A DNA stretch of 34,777 nucleotides from Candidatus Uhrbacteria bacterium RIFCSPLOWO2_01_FULL_47_25 (GCA_001791325.1 MGEK01000026.1:1-34777), one strand, 5' to 3'; counted from the first letter of the stretch, positions 26,211-33,665 are shown. The notes: generated from the sequence alone by a model not told the origin. Made by a program: numbers and translations.

Positions 26211-27038
26211 ATGCCCGAGGCAAATCCTGTTAAAATCCTTATTATTGAAGATGAAGAAGTGTTACTGTCAGTACTGGAACACAAGCTGACCCATGAGGGT
26301 TATCAGGTGTTTTTAGCGCGAGATGGAGAACAGGGTTTAGAGCAGATTAAAGCTATAAAGCCAGATATAGTTCTCTTAGACATTTTGATGCCCAAATTAG
26401 ATGGTTTTGGCGTCCTCCAGCGTCTTCATGACGATGGCACAATTGCTAAACTGCCAGTGATTATTATTTCCAATTCCGGTCAACCAGTAGAAATTGACAG
26501 AGCCTTAAAACTTGGTGCAAGGGACTATTTGATTAAGGCGGAGTTTTCTCCAGAAGAAGTCGTCGCTAAAGTGCGTAAGATTCAAGTTGATCCACCAGAG
26601 GATGAGATGCCTGAGGCAGAATCGGCATCTATTCTTCCACCCAACGCTCGCGGCGGTGCGGGAGGACAGATGGGACGAATTCTTATTATTGAGGATGATC
26701 AATTCTTGCGAGATCTTATGGAACGCAAATTAGTGAAGGAAGGATTTATAGTAGAAACAGCCATTGAGGGAGAATCGGGTTTGCAGAAAATTAAAAAATG
26801 GCGACCTGATCTTGTGCTTTTAGATATTATTTTGCCCGGGCTTGATGGTTTTAGTATTTTGGAAAAAGTTAAAGAAGACGCGTCTGTCGCGAATATACCA
26901 GTTATTCTTCTGACCAATCTTGGCCAGCGCGATGACGTGGAAAAGGGTTTGAAGCTCGGAGCTGTCGGCTACTTGGTGAAAGCACATTTCACCCCCGGCG
27001 ATATTGTGGAGAAGGTGAAAAGCGTGCTGAAGAAATAA
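26211..27038 (+). CDS. Tandem two-receiver response regulator (no output domain)
   Basis: Two CheY-like receiver domains are fused through a ~40-residue linker rich in Glu/Pro/Ala/Gly. Each has the acidic pair (IIEDEE, IIEDDQ), the phospho-acceptor Asp (VLLDILMP, VLLDIILP), the Thr/Ser position (IISNS, LLTN) and the conserved Lys (LIKAEF, LVKAHF). The two copies are clearly homologous, indicating internal duplication. There is no DNA-binding or enzymatic domain, so it may act by protein contact or as a phosphate relay or sink. No histidine kinase is in the window. It has its own strong promoter and is followed by an inverted-repeat spacer and a glutaredoxin gene. Confidence 0.92.
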   Translation: MPEANPVKILIIEDEEVLLSVLEHKLTHEGYQVFLARDGEQGLEQIKAIKPDIVLLDILMPKLDGFGVLQRLHDDGTIAKLPVIIISNSGQPVEIDRALKLGARDYLIKAEFSPEEVVAKVRKIQVDPPEDEMPEAESASILPPNARGGAGGQMGRILIIEDDQFLRDLMERKLVKEGFIVETAIEGESGLQKIKKWRPDLVLLDIILPGLDGFSILEKVKEDASVANIPVILLTNLGQRDDVEKGLKLGAVGYLVKAHFTPGDIVEKVKSVLKK

Positions 27039-27139
27039 TTCAAAAGTCAAAATGCAAAGGTCAAATGAATGCTTTAATGACCGAAATTTTTCTGCCCTAG
27101 GCAGATCAGCCTTGGGCTGAGAATTTTAACTTTTGACTT
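27037..27139. repeat. Inverted-repeat spacer between response regulator and glutaredoxin genes
   Basis: AATTCAAAAGTCAAAAT (27037-27053) and ATTTTAACTTTTGACTT (27123-27139) are inverted copies (15/17) that fill the spacer from the stop to the next ATG. Inside are two adjacent hairpins, TCTGCC-cta-GGCAGA and TCAGCC-ttg-GGCTGA (27091-27120). Confidence 0.75.
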
Positions 27140-27376
27140 ATGCCAAGCGTTATCATCTATACCACCATCACTTGCCCTTACTGCAAAATGGCCAAAGCGT
27201 TTTTTAAGGAGCACAATGTTGAGTTCGTAGAAAAGGACGTGACCAGCGATGTGGCCGCCCAGCAGGAAATGATCAGCAAATCCAATCAATTAGCCGTGCC
27301 CGTGATTGATGTCGGTGGACAGATCGTTGTGGGCTTTCAACAGCCGAAACTCAAGGAGCTATTGGGAATCACATAG
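27140..27376 (+). CDS. Glutaredoxin-like protein (CPYC)
   Basis: The 78-residue thioredoxin-fold protein has the redox motif TCPYC at the end of the first strand (VIIYTTITCPYCKMAKAFF), the cis-Pro segment LAVPVIDVGGQIVVGF and a C-terminal helix (QPKLKELLGI). These are the three glutathione/substrate contact regions of glutaredoxins of the NrdH/YruB type. It probably reduces disulfides in the cytoplasm. The donor could be glutathione or a thioredoxin reductase; neither is encoded here. It starts directly at the end of the inverted-repeat spacer and has no Shine-Dalgarno. The SPFH gene follows after 8 nt. Confidence 0.92.
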   Translation: MPSVIIYTTITCPYCKMAKAFFKEHNVEFVEKDVTSDVAAQQEMISKSNQLAVPVIDVGGQIVVGFQQPKLKELLGIT

Positions 27377-27384
27377 TCTGAACT

Positions 27385-28230
27385 ATGAATAATATGCCTG
27401 ATTTTTCGCGTTTCGGCCGTATCATAAAATGGGCGGCCTTAATTATTCTGGCCCTGATTATTATTCCTCGTTTTTTGGTGGTTATTCCCGCGGGTACAAC
27501 CGGCGTTTACCACCTTTTTGGTAGAGTATCCGACAAACCATTGTCTTCTGGCCTTCATTTTGTGATTCCTTTGGCCGTCGTTACCAAAATGAGCATTCAA
27601 ACTCAAGACTACACAATGAGCATTGTTAAAGAAGAAGGACGGCGCTTGGGCGACGATTCTATTGACGCTCTAACCAAGGAAGGGTTGAATGTGGCCTTAG
27701 ATATCACGGTTTTGTTCAAGTTGCGTGAAGAGTCATCTCCATCGGTTTTTCGTGAGCTTGGCGTTAATTACCAGGAGATAATTATTAGACCAGAAACAAG
27801 GAGTATCATTCGTGAAGTGGTCGCGCAATATGACGCCAAATCTTTGTATTCAGAAAAGCGAGGGGAGGCTGTTGAAGCAATTAAAAATGGGCTCAAGGAC
27901 AAAATTGAACCGCGCGGCATAATTGTGGAGGAAGTATTATTAAGAAATGTTAAATTGCCGGACAGATTAGCCAAAAGCATTGAAGAAAAACTGCAAGCCG
28001 AGCAAGAGTCTGCCCGCTATGATTTCGTTTTGGAAAAAGAGAAAAAAGAAGCGGACAGGAAACGCATTGAGGCCCAGGGCCAGCGCGACGCCCAAAAAAC
28101 CATCAGCGAAAGTTTAACATCGTCATATCTTGAATATCTTTATTTGACTGGCCTCAAGGACAGGCAAGGCACGATCTACGTGCCGACTAATCCTGCGAAC
28201 GGCTTGCCATTGTTTAGAGATACACGGTAG
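27385..28230 (+). CDS. SPFH/prohibitin-family membrane protein
   Basis: An N-terminal membrane helix (AALIILALIIIPRFLVVIPAG) is followed by the SPFH (band 7) domain: GVYHLFGRVSDKPLSSGLHFVIPL, ALTKEGLNVALDITVLFKLRE, and IRPETRSIIREVVAQYDAKSLYSEKRGEAVEAIKNGLKDKIEPRGIIVEEVLLRNVKLP. A charged coiled coil (AKSIEEKLQAEQESARYDFVLEKEKKEADRKRIEAQGQRDAQKTI) follows. This order is that of prohibitin/HflK/HflC proteins, which form ring scaffolds that regulate membrane proteases such as FtsH. Length (281) is typical. No NfeD or protease gene is adjacent. A terminator follows. Confidence 0.92.
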   Translation: MNNMPDFSRFGRIIKWAALIILALIIIPRFLVVIPAGTTGVYHLFGRVSDKPLSSGLHFVIPLAVVTKMSIQTQDYTMSIVKEEGRRLGDDSIDALTKEGLNVALDITVLFKLREESSPSVFRELGVNYQEIIIRPETRSIIREVVAQYDAKSLYSEKRGEAVEAIKNGLKDKIEPRGIIVEEVLLRNVKLPDRLAKSIEEKLQAEQESARYDFVLEKEKKEADRKRIEAQGQRDAQKTISESLTSSYLEYLYLTGLKDRQGTIYVPTNPANGLPLFRDTR

Positions 28231-28346
28231 GTCATTTGATAGTTAGACAAAATAGGCAATGCCGCGCTTGCGCGGTTTTTTGTTTTGGGCTAAGATACTC
28301 AACACCAAAATACTACATTCTACATACTACCCACTATCATAATGAC
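28231..28346. repeat. Inverted-repeat spacer between SPFH gene and pepA
   Basis: GTCATTTGATAGT (28231-28243) starts immediately after the SPFH stop. Its inverted copy ACTATCATAATGAC (28333-28346) overlaps the pepA start codon (one indel). The interior holds a terminator and TACTACATTCTACATACTAC near-repeats. Confidence 0.6.
28262..28281 (+). terminator. Rho-independent terminator after the SPFH gene
   Basis: CCGCG-CTTG-CGCGG is followed by TTTTTTG, a compact intrinsic terminator 31 bp after the stop codon. Confidence 0.85.
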
Positions 28347-29862
28347 TATCCGCGTTCTCAAATCTGACCCATTAAAACATTCTACTGACCTTTTAGCCGT
28401 GGCCGTGTTTGAGGGCGAGAAAAAATTGCGGGGGCTCGCGGCCGAGATTGACAAATCACTCGGAGGTATTTTGTCGTCTCTGATTCAAGATGAGGGGTTC
28501 AAAGGAAAGGAACGTGAAACATTGCTGGCGCAAACGCATGGACGCATCGGAGCCAAACGTGTACTTTTTGTTGGGCTTGGCAAGGAGAAAAATTTCACCA
28601 CCGACTCGGCTCGTCAAGCCGCGGCCTTGACGGTCAAGCGCGCTCACGAATATGCCGCCAAATCTGTGTCGTTTTCTGTGGGCAAAGCCTTGCGAGCGTC
28701 TGCTATGCGGTTTAATGAACGAGCCAGAGCCATTACTGAAGGAGTGTTGCTCGGGAGCTATCACTATACAACTTATCACGGACAGGAAACCAAAGATGAG
28801 CACGAGAAACGTCGCGCGGAAGAGGTCATTCTTCTTGCGCCCGACGCTTTGAGCACAAAACAAATTGAAGCGGGCATCGCCGAAGGGCAACTCAATGCTG
28901 AAGCCGCAATTTTTGCGCGCGATTTGGTGAACGCACCAGCTTCAGACATGACTCCACAGCATCTCGTTGATGTGGCCAAAGACATTGCTGGTAAATCAAA
29001 AAGAATTTCTTTGGAAGTTTTTGACGAAAAAGAAGCGAGAAAGCGCGGCATGGGTGCGTTTCTGGCTGTGGCCAAGGGTTCTGATATTCCACCATATTTT
29101 ATACATCTTACCTATAAACCCAAAGCAAAGAAAACCAAAAAAGTTTTTTTGGTCGGCAAGGGAATCACCTTTGATTCAGGCGGACTTTCTCTAAAGCCGT
29201 CAAAGAATATGGAAAGCATGAAGAACGATATGGCCGGAGGCGCGGCCGTGCTCGCTGTTTTTTACAAACTTGATGAGCTTCAGCCAAAAGTTGAAGTACA
29301 CGGCGTTATCCCTTGCACAGAAAATATGCCATCTGGCAGGGCAGTCAAGCCCGGCGATATCGCTCGCGCCATGAATGGTAAAACAATTGAGATATTGAAT
29401 ACCGATGCCGAAGGGCGAGTGGCGCTCGCCGATGCATTGTCTTTCGCCGTCAAAGAGGGAGCCGATACAATTGTTGATTTGGCTACACTTACGGGTTCAT
29501 GCATTGAGGCGCTTGGCGAAGAGGTGGCTGGCTTGTTTGGCAACAGCCGACAGCTAACAAAACAACTAACGACAGCCGCTGAAAACGCCGGAGAATATGT
29601 TTGGGAAATGCCGATGGTCAAAGAATATCAGCCCTTAATTAAAAGCAAAGTGGCGGACATAAAAAACATCGGCGACGGCCGTGGCGCTGGCTCAATCACG
29701 GCCGCGCTGTTTCTCAAAGAATTTATCGGCGAAACGCCGTGGGCGCACCTGGACATCGCCGGCCCAGCTTGGGCTGAAAAAGAAACTTTTCCGTCCGTGC
29801 CGCTCGGCGCCACCGGCTTTGGCGTGAGGACACTCATAATGTTTTTGAAAAGCTTGCGCTAG
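28342..29862 (+). CDS. pepA: Leucyl aminopeptidase (M17 family)
   Basis: M17 enzymes are hexameric two-metal aminopeptidases of the cytoplasm. The catalytic C-terminal domain shows GKGITFDSGGLSLKPSKNMESMKNDMAGGAAVL (metal-binding Lys and Asp), NTDAEGRVALADAL (about residue 352, metal-binding Asp and Glu plus the catalytic Arg) and DLATLTGSCIEALGEEVAGLFGN. The N-terminal macro-like domain (residues ~1-170) contains VLFVGLGKEKNF. Length (506) matches E. coli PepA (503). The start codon overlaps the right arm of the preceding inverted repeat, which could affect initiation. A DNA-binding role as in E. coli PepA cannot be judged from sequence. Confidence 0.96.
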   Translation: MTIRVLKSDPLKHSTDLLAVAVFEGEKKLRGLAAEIDKSLGGILSSLIQDEGFKGKERETLLAQTHGRIGAKRVLFVGLGKEKNFTTDSARQAAALTVKRAHEYAAKSVSFSVGKALRASAMRFNERARAITEGVLLGSYHYTTYHGQETKDEHEKRRAEEVILLAPDALSTKQIEAGIAEGQLNAEAAIFARDLVNAPASDMTPQHLVDVAKDIAGKSKRISLEVFDEKEARKRGMGAFLAVAKGSDIPPYFIHLTYKPKAKKTKKVFLVGKGITFDSGGLSLKPSKNMESMKNDMAGGAAVLAVFYKLDELQPKVEVHGVIPCTENMPSGRAVKPGDIARAMNGKTIEILNTDAEGRVALADALSFAVKEGADTIVDLATLTGSCIEALGEEVAGLFGNSRQLTKQLTTAAENAGEYVWEMPMVKEYQPLIKSKVADIKNIGDGRGAGSITAALFLKEFIGETPWAHLDIAGPAWAEKETFPSVPLGATGFGVRTLIMFLKSLR

Positions 29863-29869
29863 TAATCTT

Positions 29870-29898
29870 TTGTGTCTGTATTGTGTTTGTGATATTAT
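29870..29898 (+). promoter_or_regulatory. Promoter TTGTGT-17-TATTAT (extended -10)
   Basis: TTGTGT (29870-29875) and TATTAT (29893-29898, preceded by TGA) are 17 bases apart and precede the 65-aa gene. Confidence 0.5.
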
Positions 29899-29915
29899 GA
29901 AATTAGTAAATTAAT

Positions 29916-30113
29916 ATGTTGAATAAACAGACAATCCAGCCAAATCCAGTGTTAGAGCCCAAGAAGCTTTTAGAAGAAATTAAAAGACAAAGAGATCGTT
30001 ATAAGGCATCTCTTGACATGCTTGATTCTTTGGAAACTCAACTAAAACAATCAATATCTGATGATGATAAATCGGAAATTGAAGTCATTAAAAATAAAAT
30101 AGACGATACATAA
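29916..30113 (+). CDS. Small coiled-coil protein (65 aa)
   Basis: The product is charged and helical (LLEEIKRQRDRYKASLDMLDSLETQLKQSISDDDKSEIEVIKNKI) with heptad-like spacing and no membrane segment or signal peptide. It has its own promoter and is followed five bases later by another helical gene, so the two probably form a pair. No family was recognised; it may be a scaffold or adaptor. Confidence 0.6.
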   Translation: MLNKQTIQPNPVLEPKKLLEEIKRQRDRYKASLDMLDSLETQLKQSISDDDKSEIEVIKNKIDDT

Positions 30114-30118
30114 TTACT

Positions 30119-30592
30119 ATGACGCGTTCACACGAAGATTTACGCAATGAGCCGCCATCAAGAACGCCAGACCAATTCCTTGATGTCGAAATTTTTGGCG
30201 AACTTGGCCAGAGACTTGATTTACGTAAAGAAGGGCGGCTTCCACCCGAGGCCATGCCTGGTATTATAGACTACTACAAACAATTACAAGGCGAGATCGG
30301 ACGTAGAATAAAAGAAATAGAAGAGGAAGTGGTCGCGCGTTTTCGGGCCGGATCTAATGTCGATGATTTTCAAGCTCGAAGAAGGCTTTCTGATCTTGAA
30401 ACCAGTGCCAGAGAGGCAGAGCTTAGGGCAAAACAGTTTGGGGTATTAGAGAAAATAATGCAAATCAAAAGAGAAATTACGGAACGTGAACGAGAACTAT
30501 CTGTTCTTGAGGGCATGCTTAACGATATTGTTGAGCAAGATAAACGGACGCCAAGATCAGAAATAGACACGGAATATGGAGCCGGAAGATAA
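30119..30592 (+). CDS. Coiled-coil hypothetical protein (157 aa)
   Basis: A short N-terminal part rich in polar residues (MTRSHEDLRNEPPSRTPDQF) leads to a long alpha-helical region (YYKQLQGEIGRRIKEIEEEVVARFRAG, then RRLSDLETSAREAELRAKQFGVLEKIMQIKREITERERELSVLEGMLNDI). No Cys, no signal peptide, no membrane helix. It lies 5 nt behind the 65-aa coiled-coil gene, implying co-transcription and perhaps interaction. The family is not recognised. Confidence 0.65.
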   Translation: MTRSHEDLRNEPPSRTPDQFLDVEIFGELGQRLDLRKEGRLPPEAMPGIIDYYKQLQGEIGRRIKEIEEEVVARFRAGSNVDDFQARRRLSDLETSAREAELRAKQFGVLEKIMQIKREITERERELSVLEGMLNDIVEQDKRTPRSEIDTEYGAGR

Positions 30593-30714
30593 AACGCCGC
30601 ACATAACTTACGAGCCTTTACTGAAAAATTCTTCCTTTTTGGGTTTCTTTCAAAATTGACAATCATTCACGACCGTTCCCAATATCCCCAATTATAGAAT
30701 GAGGCGTACACCGA

Positions 30715-30763
30715 GTAGAACCGTTGTGCTGGTTGTTCTACTGGAGTAAATTTATGGTAAAAT
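30715..30763 (+). promoter_or_regulatory. Inverted repeat and extended -10 before the AbiEii module
   Basis: GTAGAAC (30715-30721) and GTTCTAC (30735-30741) form an inverted repeat. TGgTAAAAT (-10 at 30758-30763) lies just downstream. The antitoxin ATG is seven bases after the -10, so the mRNA may be leaderless. The repeat is a candidate operator. Confidence 0.4.
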
Positions 30764-30769
30764 TCAAAT

Positions 30770-30964
30770 ATGTATAATTGGTCAACAGATGAAGAACGGC
30801 TGAAAAAAAATCCCGAAAAATATGCCATCTGGCGGCTTGAGCAGATGGTTAATTTTGGTATTGGGAGTAGCAAAATAAAAGAGGCTGACTTGAAAAGATA
30901 TTGGGATCGTATTGAGATAGACGAATCGCGTCGTAAGTTTTTAGCAATTCTACTTCATAAGTAA
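30770..30964 (+). CDS. Small partner (putative antitoxin) of AbiEii-type toxin 1
   Basis: This 64-residue protein (MYNWSTDEERLKKNPEKYAIWRLEQMVNFGIG...LKRYWDRIEIDESRRKFLAILLHK) is basic and helical. Its stop is one base before the toxin ATG. In CPR genomes a short protein of this type commonly precedes AbiEii nucleotidyltransferase genes (from memory, not checked). It lacks the winged-helix AbiEi domain of classical AbiE systems, so the module is a variant. An antitoxin role is inferred from operon position only. Confidence 0.6.
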   Translation: MYNWSTDEERLKKNPEKYAIWRLEQMVNFGIGSSKIKEADLKRYWDRIEIDESRRKFLAILLHK

Positions 30965-30965
30965 A

Positions 30966-31622
30966 ATGGTACTCACGAGCGATCAAGTAGCCGTTCTTGA
31001 GGCGGTTGGGCGAAACGCGCACCTTGTCAAGCGGTTTTATCTCACTGGCGGTACGCCGCTCGCCGCTTTCTATCTTCATCATCGTTACTCCGAAGATCTA
31101 GACTTTTTTTCGGAGAGAGAAGTTGATATTGCGCCCCTCAACATTTTTTTTCATGAGCTTAAAAAGCCGCTTGGCATTATTTCACTTGATTTTCAGCAGA
31201 GCTACGATCGCAATTTGTTTTTTCTCCATCTTCCAAGCGGCGTTCTCAAAACAGAATTCACCTATTTCCCGTTTTTGAGAATAGAGAAGGGCCGGCCACA
31301 GTATGGCGTTGAGGTTGATAGTCCGCTTGATATCGCGGTGAATAAGCTGTTTACGATTTATCAGCGCACTAAAGCTCGTGACTACATTGATTTGTATTAC
31401 CTCTGTCAGAAGCAAGGATTCAGCGTTGCCGACTTGGTGGGGAAAGCACGAATTAAATTTGATACGACAATTGATCCACTGCAACTCGGGACGCAATTTG
31501 TCAAAGTCGGAGAAGCGCTGGATTTGCCGAGAATGCTTATTGATCTTGCGCCAGACTTATGGCAGAAATTTTTTATTGAGGAAGCAAAAAAACTTAAGCC
31601 GATTATTATTGACAATAGTTAA
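30966..31622 (+). CDS. AbiEii/AbiGii-family nucleotidyltransferase toxin 1
   Basis: The fold is the minimal nucleotidyltransferase. YLTGGTPLAAFYLHHRYSEDLDFFS holds the GG(T) motif and the Asp-x-Asp metal site (residues ~28-46), followed by the KTEFTYFPF strand that usually carries the third Asp/Glu, and SPLDIAVNKLFTIYQRTKARDYIDLYYL, the family-typical C-terminal signature. Such toxins (AbiEii, MenT type) transfer nucleotides, for some onto tRNA, and protect against phage. The frame is complete at 218 residues. It is operonic with the 64-aa partner. Confidence 0.85.
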   Translation: MVLTSDQVAVLEAVGRNAHLVKRFYLTGGTPLAAFYLHHRYSEDLDFFSEREVDIAPLNIFFHELKKPLGIISLDFQQSYDRNLFFLHLPSGVLKTEFTYFPFLRIEKGRPQYGVEVDSPLDIAVNKLFTIYQRTKARDYIDLYYLCQKQGFSVADLVGKARIKFDTTIDPLQLGTQFVKVGEALDLPRMLIDLAPDLWQKFFIEEAKKLKPIIIDNS

Positions 31623-31663
31623 TCTCTCTATTTTTTCTATGATTTTTTTGATAAATTTTAAAT

Positions 31664-31891
31664 ATGAAATTCAGACAAGCATTATTTTGGGACACTGATC
31701 CAAAAAGAATTGACGTTAAAAAAAACGCGCAATACATTATTGAGCGCGTGGCTGATTTTGGTCGCGATAAAGAAGCGCGTTGGGTTTTGGAGCATTATGA
31801 TAAAGCGCTGTTGCGGAGGGTAATTTCCAAATCAAGGTGTTTGCGTCCGCGCACAAAAAATTTATGGCTCTTACTTCTGAAAAACAAGTGA
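31664..31891 (+). CDS. Putative antitoxin partner of AbiEii-type toxin 2 (75 aa)
   Basis: MKFRQALFWDTDPKRIDVKKNAQYIIERVADFGRDKEARWVLEHYDKALLRRVISKSRCLRPRTKNLWLLLL has the FWDTDPxxIDxxKN...IIERVxDFG signature of a small family found beside nucleotidyltransferase genes in CPR and related bacteria (recalled, not searched). It overlaps the next gene start (31864) by 28 nt, a strong sign of translational coupling. It is unrelated in sequence to the partner at 30770, so the two modules are independent. Confidence 0.7.
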   Translation: MKFRQALFWDTDPKRIDVKKNAQYIIERVADFGRDKEARWVLEHYDKALLRRVISKSRCLRPRTKNLWLLLLKNK

Positions 31892-32557
31892 AACAGACGA
31901 AGTTGTATTTTGACATTTTGTCATCCGAGGCCAGAAGGGCGTTGGATTATTTGTCTTTAAAAAAATGGCTTAGGGAATCAAGGTGGTATTTGGCCGGCGG
32001 AACAGCCCTGGCGCTTCAGGCGAGGAATCGTCAATCAATTGATTTAGATTTTTTCACAGAGGATAAGGAATTCAATGTAAAAAAATTGATTGCTCGTTTT
32101 GTCGGCGAAGAAGGTTGGCACGTCAGCGTAGAGGAAAATAATACCATTTACGGAGAATTATTCAAAGTAAAAGTGAGTTTTATCGCCTATCCATTTTTTG
32201 TTCCTAAGCAAAAGCCAATATTTTACGGCGCTATTCGTATTTTGTCGCCGCTTGATATCGCAGTCATGAAAATTATCGCCGTGTCCCAGCGTGGCAGGAA
32301 GCGAGATTTTTTTGATCTTTTTTGATCTTTATTGGTGCGCGCATAATCTTGAATCATTGGAGAAAACTATCAAACGGCTCAAGGTGCAGTACCCGACAGT
32401 CGCCCACAATTATCATCATATTCTAAAAGCGTTGGTTTATTTTGCTGACACGGAAAGCGACCCTGAACCAATAATATATTTTGACGCCACTTGGAAAAAA
32501 GTAAAAAGTTTTTTTACCAAAGAAATCCCAGTCATTGCGGATAAGGTAATGAGATAA
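31864..32557 (+). pseudogene. AbiEii-type nucleotidyltransferase toxin 2, frameshifted by a 10-bp tandem duplication
   Basis: Starting at ATG 31864 (MALTSEKQVKQTKLYFDILSSEARRALDYL), the N-terminal half has the motif YLAGGTALALQARNRQSIDLDFFTE and the later SPLDIAVMKIIAVSQRGRKRDFFDLF, then a stop at 32325. The frame resumes as DLYWCAHNLESLEKTIKRLKVQ...EIPVIADKVMR to 32557. TTTGATCTTT is repeated exactly (32311-32330); removing one copy gives RDFFDLYWCAH, the expected ending. Nothing else is damaged. The toxin is therefore off in this sequence, either lost recently or reversibly switched. The ORF track starts at 31837, but the upstream ten residues have no support. Confidence 0.85.
32311..32330 (+). 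repeat. 10-bp tandem duplication TTTGATCTTT x2 in toxin 2
   Basis: The exact direct repeat shifts the toxin frame by +1 and creates an early stop two codons later. Loss of one unit would restore the frame. Confidence 0.95.
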
Positions 32558-32588
32558 AGAGGCTTTAAGACATAAGCCGTAAGCATGG

Positions 32589-32604
32589 CCCCGCTTGCGC
32601 GGGG
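32589..32604 (+). terminator. Hairpin after toxin 2
   Basis: CCCCGC-ttgc-GCGGGG is a strong stem 32 bp past the toxin frame. The following TTGATTGTTGATT is only weakly U-rich, so termination is plausible but not textbook. The 414-bp spacer 32558-32971 holds this hairpin, the palindrome element and a candidate promoter. Confidence 0.5.
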
Positions 32605-32611
32605 TTGATTG

Positions 32612-32649
32612 TTGATTACTTTCTTTGTGCGGGCAAAGAAAGTAATCAA
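32612..32649. repeat. Perfect 16-bp inverted repeat, head of a REP-like intergenic element
   Basis: TTGATTACTTTCTTTG-tgcggg-CAAAGAAAGTAATCAA is perfect. It leads into a GC-rich stretch (32650-32870: CCGCCCTTCGCTGCC, TGCAAACTCACCTCGCACGG...) that looks like the AAAGAAAGTAAC-type repeats I recall from proteobacterial spacers. The ORFs predicted across it are not convincing. Confidence 0.6.
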
Positions 32650-32898
32650 ACCGCCCTTCGCTGCCTACTTAGTTAAAGCTTCGCAGGTCAAGAAAGCTTC
32701 GGCGTGGCGCAGGAATGACACCCTCGGAGTCGGCGTCGGGAACAGTCGCTCTCTTTGGGGCGGCAGGTGCAAACTCACCTCGCACGGCTCGGTTCAGACA
32801 TGCACCCGCTTGTCCGCCTCACTTCGCTTGCAGTTCCACGACACCGCTCCCATGGATTTAATTGTTGTTGTCACGCTACGCATCTCCGATGTTTAATC

Positions 32899-32926
32899 TT
32901 GACGGAATGGTCGGGGGGGGTAAGAT
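32899..32926 (+). promoter_or_regulatory. Promoter with G8 tract in its spacer
   Basis: TTGACG (32899-32904) and TAAGAT (32921-32926) are 16 bases apart, and the spacer contains eight consecutive G (32913-32920). It lies 45 bp before the 146-aa gene. Slippage in the G run would alter the -35/-10 spacing. Confidence 0.45.
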
Positions 32927-32971
32927 ATGAGCAAGAAAATACATACTTATTCATTTTTAATTAATTAAAAT

Positions 32972-33412
32972 ATGCCAAGAGATATTGGAGGACCAACTCC
33001 GGAGGAGATGGGAATAAAAACAGACTCCGCTGATATTAATTTAAAAATGCTTGATGACGAAGCACTAATTTTACGAAAACAAAAGGCGGAAAAATATAAT
33101 GATACAATTAGACAGTTTACTCCAAAAGAAAAAGAGTGTTTTGAAAGAGAACTTGAATTGGAAAAAATTCATGAAGCTCTCCAGTATCTTAAAACAGCGG
33201 CGGAGATAACCAAGGATACCGGATTGAGTAAAGCATTAAATACTGTAGATCGCTCAGTAGATGTATTGTTGAATGATGCCTTGAAGATTCGGCATGAGGC
33301 CATGGGAGAACAGCGAAGTACAGAAATTGGTAATTTCGTTTATGAATATTTCACCGATTCTGATTCCCCATACGCGATGCAGCTAGAGAAAGAAGCCAAA
33401 TCTCAGTCATGA
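32972..33412 (+). CDS. Hypothetical helical protein (146 aa)
   Basis: The protein begins MPRDIGGPTPEEMGIKTDSAD and is mostly charged alpha-helix (MLDDEALILRKQKAEKYNDTIRQFTPKEKECFERELELEKIHEALQYLKTAAEI). It then has KALNTVDRSVDVLLNDALKIRHEAMGEQRSTEIGNFVYEYF. No membrane helix, signal or catalytic motif is seen. Its opening resembles small proteins scattered in CPR accessory regions, but I cannot name a family. The upstream promoter with a G8 spacer may make its expression variable. Confidence 0.65.
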   Translation: MPRDIGGPTPEEMGIKTDSADINLKMLDDEALILRKQKAEKYNDTIRQFTPKEKECFERELELEKIHEALQYLKTAAEITKDTGLSKALNTVDRSVDVLLNDALKIRHEAMGEQRSTEIGNFVYEYFTDSDSPYAMQLEKEAKSQS

Positions 33413-33635
33413 TCATAATTACACAGACGTCTTATTGATGTGACTGTTAATCGTTTGCTTGGACGATTAGGGGCGTGTTTGAAATGCTGGTTGGCGCCCT
33501 TATTTAGCGATGAGATTGACGTCGCCCGATTGGGTATCGCGCAATATCCCCGGTGCTGCTTCTGAGGCAGATCTTTTTCCTTTCTTGTGTAACAAAGAAA
33601 GCGGGAAAACTGTTTTTCATTAATCGAATTCAAGA

Positions 33636-33660
33636 AGTCCCAATAATTAGGGCTTTTTTG
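33636..33660 (+). terminator. Intrinsic terminator in the spacer 33413-33721
   Basis: AGtCCC-aataatta-GGGCT is followed by TTTTTT: a short stem with one bulge and a good U-run. The rest of this 309-bp spacer has a CTTTCTT...AAGAAAG inverted repeat (33582-33602) and no convincing gene. Confidence 0.55.
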
Positions 33661-33665
33661 ATGGT

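Noticed and set aside
32609-32964. 95-aa and 69-aa forward ORFs
   Set aside because: They cross the REP-like element and have low-quality composition without any motif.
33403-33633. 76-aa reverse-strand ORF
   Set aside because: It lies in a repeat-like spacer, with no ribosome-binding site and no recognisable domain.
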